Shown here piece after piece: positions 1 to 7,770 of a stretch of DNA of 19,262 nucleotides. The translations under genes and the position numbers were made by a program. Positions within the stretch are counted from its first letter, which is position 1; every line of letters starts with the position of its first letter. The stretch covers positions 1 to 19,262 of the forward strand of contig CBDUBU010000041.1 of the NCBI GenBank assembly GCA_965365465.1, given 5' to 3'. The DNA comes from CBDUBU01 sp965365465. GTDB taxonomy: Bacteria; Bacteroidota; Rhodothermia; Rhodothermales; DASSAV01. The notes under the pieces were generated by a model, which was not told the DNA's origin, searched no databases, and was given only the letters and a program-made list of their open reading frames with translations.

Positions 1-992
1 GGCACCTACCTGCCCTGCGGCGTCTTGGCTTCGAAGGGACACGCTATGCCTACGACTTAAAAGCTGGGGAAGAGAACGGGCAGGTGGTTGAGGCCATTGC
101 AGGTGCGGATCTGCCCTCACCAGCTTGCTACATCGTGGCTACCCCAGGTCCGGTCCACACTGATGCAGTTGTGTTACTTGAGGGACGGCAAGGGCCTGTC
201 CTCATCGAGAAGCCACTATGCTATTCAGAAGCGGAACTTCGGCGGTGGACAGAATTCGAAGGCGCGCGAGCAGACCCTGTTTGGGTTTGTCATAACTACA
301 GGCAAAAAGAAAATGTCAAGCGCATGAGGCGGCATCTTCGGTCCTTCAATCCAGGGCAGCTTTTGCATGTGCGTGTCCTGTTCCAAAGCCCCCCCGTCGG
401 AAACGAAAGTGCTGAATGGTTACGGCGGGAACGAAAGGCTCGTACGCTTCTGATGGACTATGGACTACACTTTCTAGATCTGGCTTGTATGTTTAGCCGG
501 GGCGAATGGCTAGTTGATGAGGTGCGGCACGGTCTCAATGCCGCCGGCGAGACTGCCCTGATCGAAGGCCGGGCCGTGGGTGAGCACTATACCTGCTCGT
601 TTCTTCTGCGTCAGGGTTTCATACCGCGAACGGCCCGTGTCGAATACGTGTTCCAGAATTATACGATTACTCTCGGATTTTTTCCTGATACATTTGGGGT
701 GCAGATGAACTCCGAAAGCTTCTGGCATCATCGGCGCCAGATGCATTCTAATCTAAGGGGTACTATGATAAAGATTCAGGACAAATTGCGAGATCGTGAG
801 TCGGACCTGTCGCACGCGACGCTTCTAGGGAGGTTACTGGGGATACACCACGAGCGCGAGGATTGCGATCTGTCAGTATCCGCCCTGGCTCCCTTCTATC
901 GTTTTATATTCGCGCTATCGACTGAAGTTTACGGCCAGCCGACCGTTGCTGAAAGAGAGCGTGGCGCCAAGCCAGCTGAAAGAACTAGATAA
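1..992 (+). CDS. Gfo/Idh/MocA-family sugar oxidoreductase, 5'-truncated by the window edge
   Basis: The reading frame is open from position 3 to the TAA at 990-992, so the true start lies left of the window; the GTG at 84 is merely the first internal start-like codon. The visible 329 residues lack the N-terminal GxGxxG nucleotide-binding loop but keep later hallmarks: an E-K-P motif (VLIEKPLCYSEAEL), which in this family carries the conserved lysine near the nicotinamide, then an NYR segment and the GLHFLDL stretch, whose histidine matches the usual catalytic-region G-x-H-x-x-D. Family members are cytoplasmic NAD(P)-dependent dehydrogenases or reductases acting on sugars, often nucleotide sugars in polysaccharide loci. 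The substrate cannot be read from sequence. The acetyltransferase gene follows 30 nt downstream on the same strand, consistent with one operon. A 7-C run lies at 389-395. Confidence 0.85.
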   Translation, partial: HLPALRRLGFEGTRYAYDLKAGEENGQVVEAIAGADLPSPACYIVATPGPVHTDAVVLLEGRQGPVLIEKPLCYSEAELRRWTEFEGARADPVWVCHNYRQKENVKRMRRHLRSFNPGQLLHVRVLFQSPPVGNESAEWLRRERKARTLLMDYGLHFLDLACMFSRGEWLVDEVRHGLNAAGETALIEGRAVGEHYTCSFLLRQGFIPRTARVEYVFQNYTITLGFFPDTFGVQMNSESFWHHRRQMHSNLRGTMIKIQDKLRDRESDLSHATLLGRLLGIHHEREDCDLSVSALAPFYRFIFALSTEVYGQPTVAERERGAKPAERTR

Positions 993-1022
993 TATGTTTT
1001 AATCTGTAGATGGGGTCAGTGC

Positions 1023-1586
1023 ATGGTAGAAACGGATCCTGCGTTGTTTCGCAATCCACACTCGCTGGCTAACAAGCTGGGACGGGTACTTTGGTCGATT
1101 GTCTACTACTTGCTCTTTCGACCAACTCCGTTCTTCATGGGAGCATGGAGACGTCTTCTGTTACGGGGCTTCGGTGCGCACATCGGTCAAGCATGGCTGC
1201 ACCAGTCGACACGTATCTGGGCGCCGTGGCTGCTCAAAATCGGGGATGACGTGTATATTGATGCTCACGTGCGGCTCTATAGTGCCTATCGAATTGAGAT
1301 TGGAGACCGGGTAATTATTAGCCAGAACTCTTTCCTCTGTACCGCTTCACACGATTACACCCATCCCACCTATCCACTGATCGGAGGGACTATCCGGATC
1401 GGGAATGATACTTGGATCGCTGCAGACGTTTTTGTAGCGCCGGGGGTAACCGTGGGGGAGGGTGCTGTTGTTGGTGCCCGCGCCGTCGCAGTGAAAGACG
1501 TACCAGCGTGGGCAGTAGTGGTAGGAAATCCGGCGAGGGTGGTAAAAAACCGTGAGCGAGCGAGTGCGGACCAAGAAACTGAGTAG
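1023..1586 (+). CDS. WcaF-like left-handed beta-helix O-acetyltransferase
   Basis: 187 residues, the usual length for WcaF-type colanic-acid acetyltransferases. An amphipathic N-terminal stretch (LWSIVYYLLFRPTP, residues 22-35) precedes hexapeptide repeats of the left-handed parallel beta-helix fold (IGDDVYI, IGDRVII, IGNDTWI, VGEGAVV). The segment SFLCTASHDYTHP carries the histidine expected to activate the acceptor hydroxyl, and VVGNPARVVK is the typical C-terminal closing motif. The family transfers acetyl from acetyl-CoA to a sugar hydroxyl of a lipid-linked repeat unit at the cytoplasmic membrane; enzymes of this fold work as trimers. It sits between the oxidoreductase (30 nt upstream) and the GT2 gene, whose predicted start overlaps its last 35 nt. 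The family assignment is strong; the acceptor sugar is unknown. Confidence 0.88.
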   Translation: MVETDPALFRNPHSLANKLGRVLWSIVYYLLFRPTPFFMGAWRRLLLRGFGAHIGQAWLHQSTRIWAPWLLKIGDDVYIDAHVRLYSAYRIEIGDRVIISQNSFLCTASHDYTHPTYPLIGGTIRIGNDTWIAADVFVAPGVTVGEGAVVGARAVAVKDVPAWAVVVGNPARVVKNRERASADQETE

Positions 1587-2517
1587 TTCTACCTGTGCCG
1601 TTGTGGACGATAATGTGGCAAGAGTGCCGGACAAGCTTCCGATCACAGTGCTTATTGCAGCCAGGAATGAGGAGGCAAATATCTTGCGTTGCCTGGCTGC
1701 GCTAAAGCCTGCCGACCGCGTCGTCCTGCTGGATTCGTTCAGCACTGATCGAACAGCAGAACTCGCTGCTTCCGCTGGCGCCGAAGTAGTGCAGTTTTCC
1801 TATTCCGGTGGGTATCCCAAAAAGCGGCAGTGGGCGCTAGACAACCTGAAGATAGACACTGCGTGGGTTTTGTTGCTAGATGCGGATGAAGTAGTTCCTG
1901 ACACGCTCTGGGAGGAGATAGGCAACGAGATCGACTCAATGCGTGCAAGGGACGCGTACCTGATCACGAAAGGTTTTCACTTCCTCGGTAAGAGATTCCG
2001 ATTTGGTGGGTTCTCGCATAAGGCTGTTCTGCTGTTTCGCTCTGGGTGCGCTCGTTTCGAGCAGATTCTCGAGGATCCGCCCCTAGCGCAGGACATGGAG
2101 GTACACGAGCGATTGGTGGTAAACGGAACGGTCGGTCGGTTGGAAACGCCTCTCATTCATGAGGATTTTAAAGGTCTGGAGGCATACATTCGCCGGCATA
2201 ATCACTATTCGACTTGGGAGGCAGCTGTAAGATATCAGTTGCTGACGGAAGGCAGCTACGGGAGGACGACTGTGAAACCGAATCTTTTCGGTAATGCGCA
2301 GGAGAGACGGCGGTTTCTTAAGATTATGGCTGTCCGTATGCCTTTCGAGCCCACATTATGGTTCCTGTACCATTACGTCGTGCGTCTCGGATTTCTGGAG
2401 GGGCGTCGCGGACTGATTGCGAGTCAGATACGAGCTGCTTACATCGCTCAGGCACGAGCGAAGCTTTTCGAACTCAGATATGATGCAGTTGCCAAGGTGG
2501 TAGACAGCCACACTTGA
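1552..2517 (+). CDS. WaaE/KdtX-like family 2 glycosyltransferase
   Basis: 321 residues from the GTG at 1552. The GT-A fold begins at residue 30 with PITVLIAARNEE, followed by VLLDSFSTDRTAELA and the metal/nucleotide-sugar binding DAD at residues 110-112 (VLLLDADE). The GYPKKRQWAL segment is typical of the WaaE/KdtX group, which adds a hexose to lipopolysaccharide core or surface-glycan intermediates. The gene overlaps the acetyltransferase by 35 nt if 1552 is used. In-frame GTG codons at 1564, 1603, 1615 and 1624 are alternatives; GTG 1615 has a GGA about 7 nt upstream and would remove the overlap. The first 29 residues look non-conserved, so a shorter protein is plausible. It is the last gene of the + strand block and converges on the beta-helix gene 41 nt away. 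No obvious terminator hairpin was seen between them. Confidence 0.87.
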   Translation: MSERVRTKKLSSSTCAVVDDNVARVPDKLPITVLIAARNEEANILRCLAALKPADRVVLLDSFSTDRTAELAASAGAEVVQFSYSGGYPKKRQWALDNLKIDTAWVLLLDADEVVPDTLWEEIGNEIDSMRARDAYLITKGFHFLGKRFRFGGFSHKAVLLFRSGCARFEQILEDPPLAQDMEVHERLVVNGTVGRLETPLIHEDFKGLEAYIRRHNHYSTWEAAVRYQLLTEGSYGRTTVKPNLFGNAQERRRFLKIMAVRMPFEPTLWFLYHYVVRLGFLEGRRGLIASQIRAAYIAQARAKLFELRYDAVAKVVDSHT

Positions 2518-2558
2518 AAGTGCATATGGAGGACTGCGGTATAATTGCGATTATGCTG

Positions 2559-5500
2559 TCATTTCATACTCTGAGTGGCATCATTCGGTGGATATACGAG
2601 TGTATCCGACTGCGCAACATATATTTTATAGCTTTGACCTGGTTTCAGAATCGACAGCGCCTTTACGCCATTGATTGGATAGTAGATGCTGCCAGCCTGA
2701 TCCATTACCAGCACCAGGTTAGGGGCGATGGAGACCAAGGCGTCAGATACATCCATAGGAGCATTTCGATAGTATGGGACTAGGTTCGAGCCTTTCTTCA
2801 GGGGTATTGAATTAATCTCAGGACGGATTAATCGGCCCTCAACGCTCAATGTGTTCGGTTGGCTCACGTAAATCTGGTAACCCTCCGAAGTCTTCCAGGT
2901 GCTTAGATCACGAATCCCGAAATCTGGACTGAAGACTTGTCCGTCGTTGTTTTTTACAAGTACGGTCGAGGATAGCACAGTTGCTAGCAGCGTGTCCAAA
3001 TTAGTATTACGAGGCTCCACCTGCAGAGAGACTAGATTCCATCCTTGCTCAAGTTCTAGGATCTGTGTTTCCTCCACCTCAATATTACTTCCCAAAATTC
3101 TTAGATCTAGAAAACCGAGTCCTGAAGACAAGAGAGCATCTTCATGGCAGCAGGGAGCCTCTCTTACGCCCGACAGGCCGAACTGCGCAATAACGTCGCT
3201 TTCGACACGGTCAATCCTAACGACCAGGCGCATTAGCTCATCATAAGTTCCGGAGGAAAGGTCGCCGTTGCCGTCATTACTAGCAAGAATGCGATAGCCC
3301 GCTCCTGTCTTCTGGTAGGAGACCCTCCAGTCCCTATTTGTAAGAGCTTCTCCTGCTTCGATACGCTGGAAAGAAATTCCTGGCACAGATGAGATCTTTA
3401 GGTCGAGTCGGAAGCCGCCGAGATCCTTATTCTGATCTGTATAAAGCAGTGAGATAGGAATCTCCACCGTAGCGACTGAGTCGGAAACTGTTAGTTCTCG
3501 AAGGCTGAAGCCGAGTGTTCCCGACGTGGTCGATATACCGAAGTCATTTTCGTTAAATACGGTATTCGCTATGGATTGTTCTGGACCTTCGAAAACTACT
3601 GGTTGAGCTACTGCTGTTGTGGTTGTGTGATCAAGGACATTCGCAGTCACCCATGGCTCAGGATTTGTACTGCCTGTACGGGTCTTTACGTGTAGGAGGG
3701 CGGATAGAGCATTAGTTACGCTGTTGTTGCGCATAACATTGCCCAGCATATTGATACCGCGTTTAGGATTCCTGCCCGACAATTGGAAGGCAACGCGCAC
3801 ATTCCGAATCGTATTGTTGGCATACAGGTTAAAAAAAACAGGTTTGATTTCATCCTCATTTAAGTTGCTGAACCCTTCAATGCGGAATGCCTCCCGTACA
3901 TCGGTTATTACGTTCTTTTCGGCAACGAAGTCGAAAGCGCCCTCCCAAGGCTGTATCCCCGCTGACGCGATATGTGTAGAGGATTCATAGCTTCGAGGCT
4001 TACCGTCAATTCTGTTATCGAAAAGAACAATTTGAGCCAGAGGTGTCACTATAGCTAGGACGCTTTCTACGTCGGGCCTAATACGCCATGGCTCTTTAAG
4101 AATGACGAGATTACCCTTTATTGAGTCAATGTAGCGTACTTGGCCAAGCCCCTTACCGGACACAACTGCTATTGCAATGTCAGTAGTCGTCCCCGAAAAG
4201 CCAGGGAGTGTTACTGAGGTGGAATTAATAGCGGTAGGAGTGCCTGTCCAGATGTGGGGAAAACCCTCCCACATGAACTGCTCTCCTGAATTCTGGTCTA
4301 CATCGACGGATGGTCTGGGAGTAAGGTCTGTTGTAGTATTGCCCGCGATGAAGAGGTTGCGCATCGCGCCCCAATTACCAGCGCCTGTGAAGAAGCGGCC
4401 TTTCGACCATCCTGCACCCGAATTTGGGTCAGAATTATCTAAATCCTGCGCTGAAGAGTTCGTGAGGCAAATGTCTTTCCCCCCCCAACTATAAAGCAAC
4501 ACGTTAGCATCATTAGTCCCATAGAAGGCACAGCCGTCAATGAATACTTGAGAAGCACTTCCCATAAACGTACCTTTGCCCACGATTTCGCTGTCTTGTA
4601 AATGGATGTGCCTGCTATTGTGAAAGTCAAGTGTCGAGGAACCGTGCGAGATGAGACGAAGGTTCTTGAACAAAAGACCGTCTGCGGCCCGGATTTGTAC
4701 AAGTCTACTAAGGGATATATTACTCCCCGCATCGAAGGTGAGACGTTCAAGAGCCACATCCCTTACCGTTACTCCGTTTTCTATGAGAAACGACCCTTCA
4801 AAACTAGGTGCGCATCTAATGGTGGAATTGTTCTTTCCTTCACCCAACCACCGTATCTGGGAGGCTGACCAGAAAGACTGAGATGTCAGGTACGTGCCTG
4901 CCGGGAAATACAGCGTTGAATAAGGAACTCGTTTAGCTGCGTCGCGCGCGGCTGTGATTGCTGCGTAGTCATCCGTGACCCCGTCGCCCACCGCACCATA
5001 ATCCTTCACATTGAACGTAGGGCCGCTCCAGACGATGGGGGCACGTACGGTAAGCTTCAAGGGGGCGCTCCATCCATATTTTCCCCCTTTGCCGTTATGT
5101 ACCCAGACCTCGCGCTCGCCCAGGCCGGGAGGTACGATGAACTGCACGCGATAAGGATTGGCTTCAACTACGGTGGCCCATCCGGCCCCCTGGATGTATA
5201 CCCAGCTGTCGAACCGGCCAGTGTGTGTTGATCCCTGCCGTGTCAGGTTGCGGCCGTACACGCTTACGGTGTCGCCTGCGGCGGCTCGATCCGGCCCCAC
5301 CCACCAGGCTTCTGTCTGGTTTACCGCCGCCGGGTATCCGGCCCCGGCCTCGTTCTGCGGCCAGACGATGTACATAGTCTCCTCCGGCAGCCCTTCCGGC
5401 AGTTCAATGGCGCTTTTCAGGGAGTCGAGGTGCCGGATACCGGCAGGCAGAAGCTTGCCGTTTGTGTTGCCCCCGTACACCATGAAGTCCGTGTCCGTGC

Positions 5501-5885
5501 CGAAAAGGGGGCCTGAATTCCGGGAGAATTGATGGCCGGTGAGCGCCAGGATGTTGCCGGGCTCTCCCATCCGGGTCCATTCTGCAATAGCTGGAGCTTC
5601 TCCGGATGGCTCCACGGCGCCCACGGGGGGGGCGAAAGAACCATCGTCGAACGGCAGCGGCGGGTTGGCTGCGGGCGCTTTCACTTCCTGCAAGTTGGGG
5701 TAAACAGTAGGCTGGGCTATCACGGGCGCCGCCGCCAGTGCTGCCAGAATACTTAAAAGAAGGCCGGCTGCGCGGGGCAGGCGGCATGAGCCGATAGCAG
5801 AATAATGAAAAGGCCGCGCTTGCATAACCTCGTCAGGATAGGTGCATACAGATGTCTCCATTATCGGCTGTTGTACTGAGAACAT
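2559..5885 (-). CDS. Secreted pectate-lyase-superfamily beta-helix protein with Ig-like domains and tandem C-terminal modules
   Basis: 1108 residues from the ATG at 5885. A hydrophobic signal segment (LLLSILAALAAAPVIAQ, residues 42-58) lies unusually far in; the ATG at 5825 (residue 21) would give a more normal signal peptide. In order: two IPT/TIG-like Ig-fold segments (about 107-192 and 195-282), a pectate-lyase superfamily opening (NVKDYGAVGDGVTDD, 292-306) and a right-handed beta-helix to about 790. Then comes a cohesin-like beta-sandwich (about 798-930) and two tandem modules (941-1019, 1025-1098) with the pattern GWN...LVKNxxGxxF...GYxIYxxxxxTL. The helix family includes lyases, hydrolases and epimerases of acidic polysaccharides; no catalytic set can be assigned by eye. 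No typical type IX sorting signal (PNP motif) is visible. GC content differs between the N-terminal third and the rest, and three 8-nt homopolymer runs occur. Secretion is inferred from the signal peptide; substrate unknown. Confidence 0.85.
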   Translation of the reverse strand: MFSVQQPIMETSVCTYPDEVMQARPFHYSAIGSCRLPRAAGLLLSILAALAAAPVIAQPTVYPNLQEVKAPAANPPLPFDDGSFAPPVGAVEPSGEAPAIAEWTRMGEPGNILALTGHQFSRNSGPLFGTDTDFMVYGGNTNGKLLPAGIRHLDSLKSAIELPEGLPEETMYIVWPQNEAGAGYPAAVNQTEAWWVGPDRAAAGDTVSVYGRNLTRQGSTHTGRFDSWVYIQGAGWATVVEANPYRVQFIVPPGLGEREVWVHNGKGGKYGWSAPLKLTVRAPIVWSGPTFNVKDYGAVGDGVTDDYAAITAARDAAKRVPYSTLYFPAGTYLTSQSFWSASQIRWLGEGKNNSTIRCAPSFEGSFLIENGVTVRDVALERLTFDAGSNISLSRLVQIRAADGLLFKNLRLISHGSSTLDFHNSRHIHLQDSEIVGKGTFMGSASQVFIDGCAFYGTNDANVLLYSWGGKDICLTNSSAQDLDNSDPNSGAGWSKGRFFTGAGNWGAMRNLFIAGNTTTDLTPRPSVDVDQNSGEQFMWEGFPHIWTGTPTAINSTSVTLPGFSGTTTDIAIAVVSGKGLGQVRYIDSIKGNLVILKEPWRIRPDVESVLAIVTPLAQIVLFDNRIDGKPRSYESSTHIASAGIQPWEGAFDFVAEKNVITDVREAFRIEGFSNLNEDEIKPVFFNLYANNTIRNVRVAFQLSGRNPKRGINMLGNVMRNNSVTNALSALLHVKTRTGSTNPEPWVTANVLDHTTTTAVAQPVVFEGPEQSIANTVFNENDFGISTTSGTLGFSLRELTVSDSVATVEIPISLLYTDQNKDLGGFRLDLKISSVPGISFQRIEAGEALTNRDWRVSYQKTGAGYRILASNDGNGDLSSGTYDELMRLVVRIDRVESDVIAQFGLSGVREAPCCHEDALLSSGLGFLDLRILGSNIEVEETQILELEQGWNLVSLQVEPRNTNLDTLLATVLSSTVLVKNNDGQVFSPDFGIRDLSTWKTSEGYQIYVSQPNTLSVEGRLIRPEINSIPLKKGSNLVPYYRNAPMDVSDALVSIAPNLVLVMDQAGSIYYPINGVKALSILKPGQSYKIYVAQSDTLVYPPNDATQSMK
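2592..3065 (-). other. Tandem C-terminal module pair of the large beta-helix protein
   Basis: Encodes residues 941-1098. Copy 1 contains EQGWNLVSLQVEP, TVLVKNNDGQVFSPDFGI, EGYQIYVSQPNTL. Copy 2 contains KKGSNLVPYYRNAP, LVLVMDQAGSIYYPINGV, GQSYKIYVAQSDTL. The same two-copy arrangement closes the second beta-helix protein (11164-11637). The modules end within about 10 residues of each other's stop-side tail, so they are true C-terminal units. A role in surface attachment, secretion or glycan binding is inference only. Confidence 0.75.
3831..3838. repeat. A8 homopolymer inside the large beta-helix gene
   Basis: Eight consecutive A on the + strand (T8 in the coding strand, encoding Val-Phe-Phe). 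It is one of three 8-nt mononucleotide runs in this gene and a possible slippage site. Confidence 0.9.
4479..4486. repeat. C8 homopolymer inside the large beta-helix gene
   Basis: Eight consecutive C on the + strand (G8 in the coding strand, encoding Trp-Gly-Gly at about residues 467-469). G/C runs of this length are classical slipped-strand sites; a one-base change would truncate the protein within the beta-helix. Confidence 0.9.
5625..5632. repeat. G8 homopolymer near the 5' end of the large beta-helix gene
   Basis: Eight consecutive G on the + strand (C8 in the coding strand, encoding Ala-Pro-Pro-Val at about residues 85-88). It sits shortly after the signal peptide, the position where a frameshift would abolish the whole mature protein. 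Confidence 0.9.
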
Positions 5886-6445
5886 AAATGCACTAACGTT
5901 AAAGATCCATCCTTCTTGAAAAAAGATGAAGCCGGTCAGATCCTCTTCAGGAAAGGGTTTTCAAAACCTTTGCTTTCTCGCAGCAGGGTCTTCAACACAG
6001 AGAGAGCTTGAAGCAGATCCCCAGACGCTGGCCTTCCTGTATGAGCCTCTAGCCAGGGCTGCTGGTGCATTCTGGGTGCAACACCGAAAAGACAGGTGCG
6101 CCGGCTTGTTCTTTGTCGAACCCGCCCCGGCGTTCACTGAAAGGAGAAACCCTACTCTGCTCGTAGTATCTTCATTTGTATTTTTCTATTTAGTGGCGCA
6201 GTTTCTGGCAGAGAACCTGCACAAAACAAGCCGATTTTCTGCAAATGTGCCTGAAAAGCCTTCAAAATTGTCAAAATGCCCTCTATTGGCTTTTAGGCCG
6301 GTAGGCGCCGGAGTCGGGATTGTTTTCGGGATTCGATGCGCGTCAATTCGTCAATTGAACACCTCAGATATGCATTTCCCCGTTATTTTCCGGACCAACC
6401 ATCGGCTCGGCTGGCAGGGTCGTCATTGCTCCTCTGAACAACGGT
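5886..6445. other. 560-nt divergent intergenic region
   Basis: The region separates the starts of the large beta-helix gene (leftward) and the GT4 gene (rightward), so it must hold both promoters. An open frame from 5926 crosses it but has no recognisable domain and runs into the GT4 gene in another frame, so I do not call it. Visible structure: an inverted repeat GGTTTT-C-AAAACC at 5956-5968 with extra pairing outside it, 7-nt arms AAAAGCC/GGCTTTT at 6254-6260 and 6288-6294, and a direct repeat GTCAATT at 6342-6348 and 6350-6356. These could be operator sites or chance. I could not place a convincing promoter. Confidence 0.5.
5952..5971. repeat. Near-perfect inverted repeat upstream of the large beta-helix gene
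   Basis: The core GGTTTT-C-AAAACC (5956-5968) is perfect. It extends to AAA...TTT on the outside if one G is bulged. It lies about 70 nt upstream of the beta-helix gene start, a suitable position for a regulator site. Function is unproven. Confidence 0.3.
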
Positions 6446-7705
6446 ATGCATCAACAATCAAATGGCCTGGAAACAGGCCCTCCCCGTTCGGTGTCTGTAC
6501 TTTTTATCAACCGGGTGTTTCCACCTGCTCCCGGAGCTACAGGCGAGATGCTGGATGATCTGGCTTCCGGTTTGGCGCAGCGCGGGTGGGAAGTCACCGT
6601 ACTCACCAGCGCAGACTCGGAATCGCCAGCAACGGCCACAACCACGAAAGGCATACACGTCGTTCGGGTCCGTGGTCTGGCATTTAGCGCCCAGAACCAC
6701 TGGCGCCGGGCGATGTCCTACCTTTCTCTTTATCCGCTGCTCTTCCTCAAGCTGCTGCAATTACCGCGTCACGATGTCGTCGTAACCAAAACGGATCCGC
6801 CCCTTCATCTCGTGCTCGGTGCGGTTTTGAGTCGAGTCCGGAAGGTCCCGGCCGTGCATTGGGCGCAGGACCTCTACCCAGAAGTGGCCGAAGAACTTGA
6901 GGTGCTCCGCCCGGGCAGCCCTATAGCGCGCGCGCTGCGCCGGCTGTCCACGTGGGCGCTGAGGCAGCACGCGCAGGTCGTTGCAATCGGGCGCTGTATG
7001 CAGGAAAAGATGATAACAGCGCGGGGCATTGCGCCTTCGGCGCTTACGGTTATTCCCAACTGGCCTCCGTTGTCCGTCAGGTCGGTGGATCATGACGACA
7101 ACTCCTTTCGGAAGTTGCACGAGTTGGAAGGCCGATTTGTCGTCATGTACTCAGGCAACATGGGGCTGGCCCATCCCTTTGAAACGATCATCGATGCTGC
7201 GGAACAGCTGCGCACCGAAGCCCCGGAGGTGCTTTTCCTTTTTATAGGGGGCGGACCCCGGCTGGAATGGCTCACGCAGCAGGCAGCGACGCGCGGCCTC
7301 GATAATGTTCGCTTTCTGCCTTTTCAACCCAGAGAGAACCTTGCCGAAAGCCTGGCCGCCGCCGACCTGCACCTGGTCAGTATGCAGGAGGGAACAGAGG
7401 GACTGGTGGTCCCCAGCAAGGTGTACGGCGTGCTGGCAGCGGGTCGCCCGTGTTTTTTTCTTGGTCCTCCGGAGAGTGAGGCCGCCCTGCTCATCGAAGA
7501 AAATGCGTGTGGGGAGGTTCTCTCTGGCGTCACCGGAAAGGTTCTGGCAGAACGCATTCTATGCTGGAAGCAGGATGCCTTGCTTCGACAGGAAGCAGGT
7601 CTGCGGGCATCGGCTGCCGTGGCTGGGAGTTATGCGTATGCTGTGCAGGCATTTTCAGATCTGCTGTATCGCGTTGCGAAGGAGAACGGCGTCTGGTCGG
7701 TCTGA
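6446..7705 (+). CDS. WbuB-like family 4 glycosyltransferase
   Basis: 419 residues from the ATG at 6446. The GT-B N-terminal domain opens with VSVLFINRVFPPAPGATGEM (16-35), followed by KTDPP (115-119) and the WAQDLYPE motif (139-146), which is characteristic of WbuB-type transferases adding N-acetyl-L-fucosamine or related amino sugars to lipid-linked repeat units. The C-terminal domain has MYSGNMGLAH (234-243), FIGGGPR (266-272) and the donor-binding EGTEGLVVPSKVYG (315-328). The enzyme would act at the cytoplasmic face of the membrane. The first 14 residues look non-conserved, so a later start is possible but no better codon was found. The gene stands alone on the + strand, divergent from the large beta-helix gene and convergent with the lytic transglycosylase gene (52 nt gap). 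A T7 run lies at 7453-7459. Exact donor and acceptor are unknown. Confidence 0.88.
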   Translation: MHQQSNGLETGPPRSVSVLFINRVFPPAPGATGEMLDDLASGLAQRGWEVTVLTSADSESPATATTTKGIHVVRVRGLAFSAQNHWRRAMSYLSLYPLLFLKLLQLPRHDVVVTKTDPPLHLVLGAVLSRVRKVPAVHWAQDLYPEVAEELEVLRPGSPIARALRRLSTWALRQHAQVVAIGRCMQEKMITARGIAPSALTVIPNWPPLSVRSVDHDDNSFRKLHELEGRFVVMYSGNMGLAHPFETIIDAAEQLRTEAPEVLFLFIGGGPRLEWLTQQAATRGLDNVRFLPFQPRENLAESLAAADLHLVSMQEGTEGLVVPSKVYGVLAAGRPCFFLGPPESEAALLIEENACGEVLSGVTGKVLAERILCWKQDALLRQEAGLRASAAVAGSYAYAVQAFSDLLYRVAKENGVWSV

Positions 7706-7754
7706 CAAAGCCATTCCTGACTTCTTGAAATAGCCATGGAGGAGCTGGCATATG

Positions 7755-7770
7755 CAATCATTGATGATTG
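7755..7770. repeat. Perfect 7-bp inverted repeat spanning the lytic transglycosylase stop codon
   Basis: CAATCAT-TG-ATGATTG. It covers the TGA stop (7758-7760) of the convergent gene. The two-nucleotide loop and lack of an adjacent T run make it a poor terminator as drawn; it may still form part of the transcript end between the two convergent genes. Confidence 0.3.

Noticed and set aside
1347..1745. 132-codon frame on the - strand opposite the acetyltransferase and GT2 genes
   Set aside because: Shadow of two well-recognised + strand genes.
2514..2783. 89-codon frame on the + strand after the GT2 gene
   Set aside because: Overlaps the 3' end of the large beta-helix gene, whose C-terminal modules are clearly coding; no recognisable product.
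4439..4759. 106-codon frame on the - strand within the large beta-helix gene
   Set aside because: Out-of-frame shadow on the same strand; considered as evidence of a frameshift, but the 1108-residue frame is intact throughout.
5926..6558. 210-codon open frame on the + strand across the long intergenic region
   Set aside because: No recognisable domain, unlikely residue mix (many Arg, Ser, Cys near the end), and it overlaps the well-supported GT4 gene by about 110 nt in another frame. I treat it as chance.
7755..7770. Inverted repeat as an intrinsic terminator
   Set aside because: A two-nucleotide loop, AT-rich stem and no following T run do not meet terminator criteria; kept only as a repeat.
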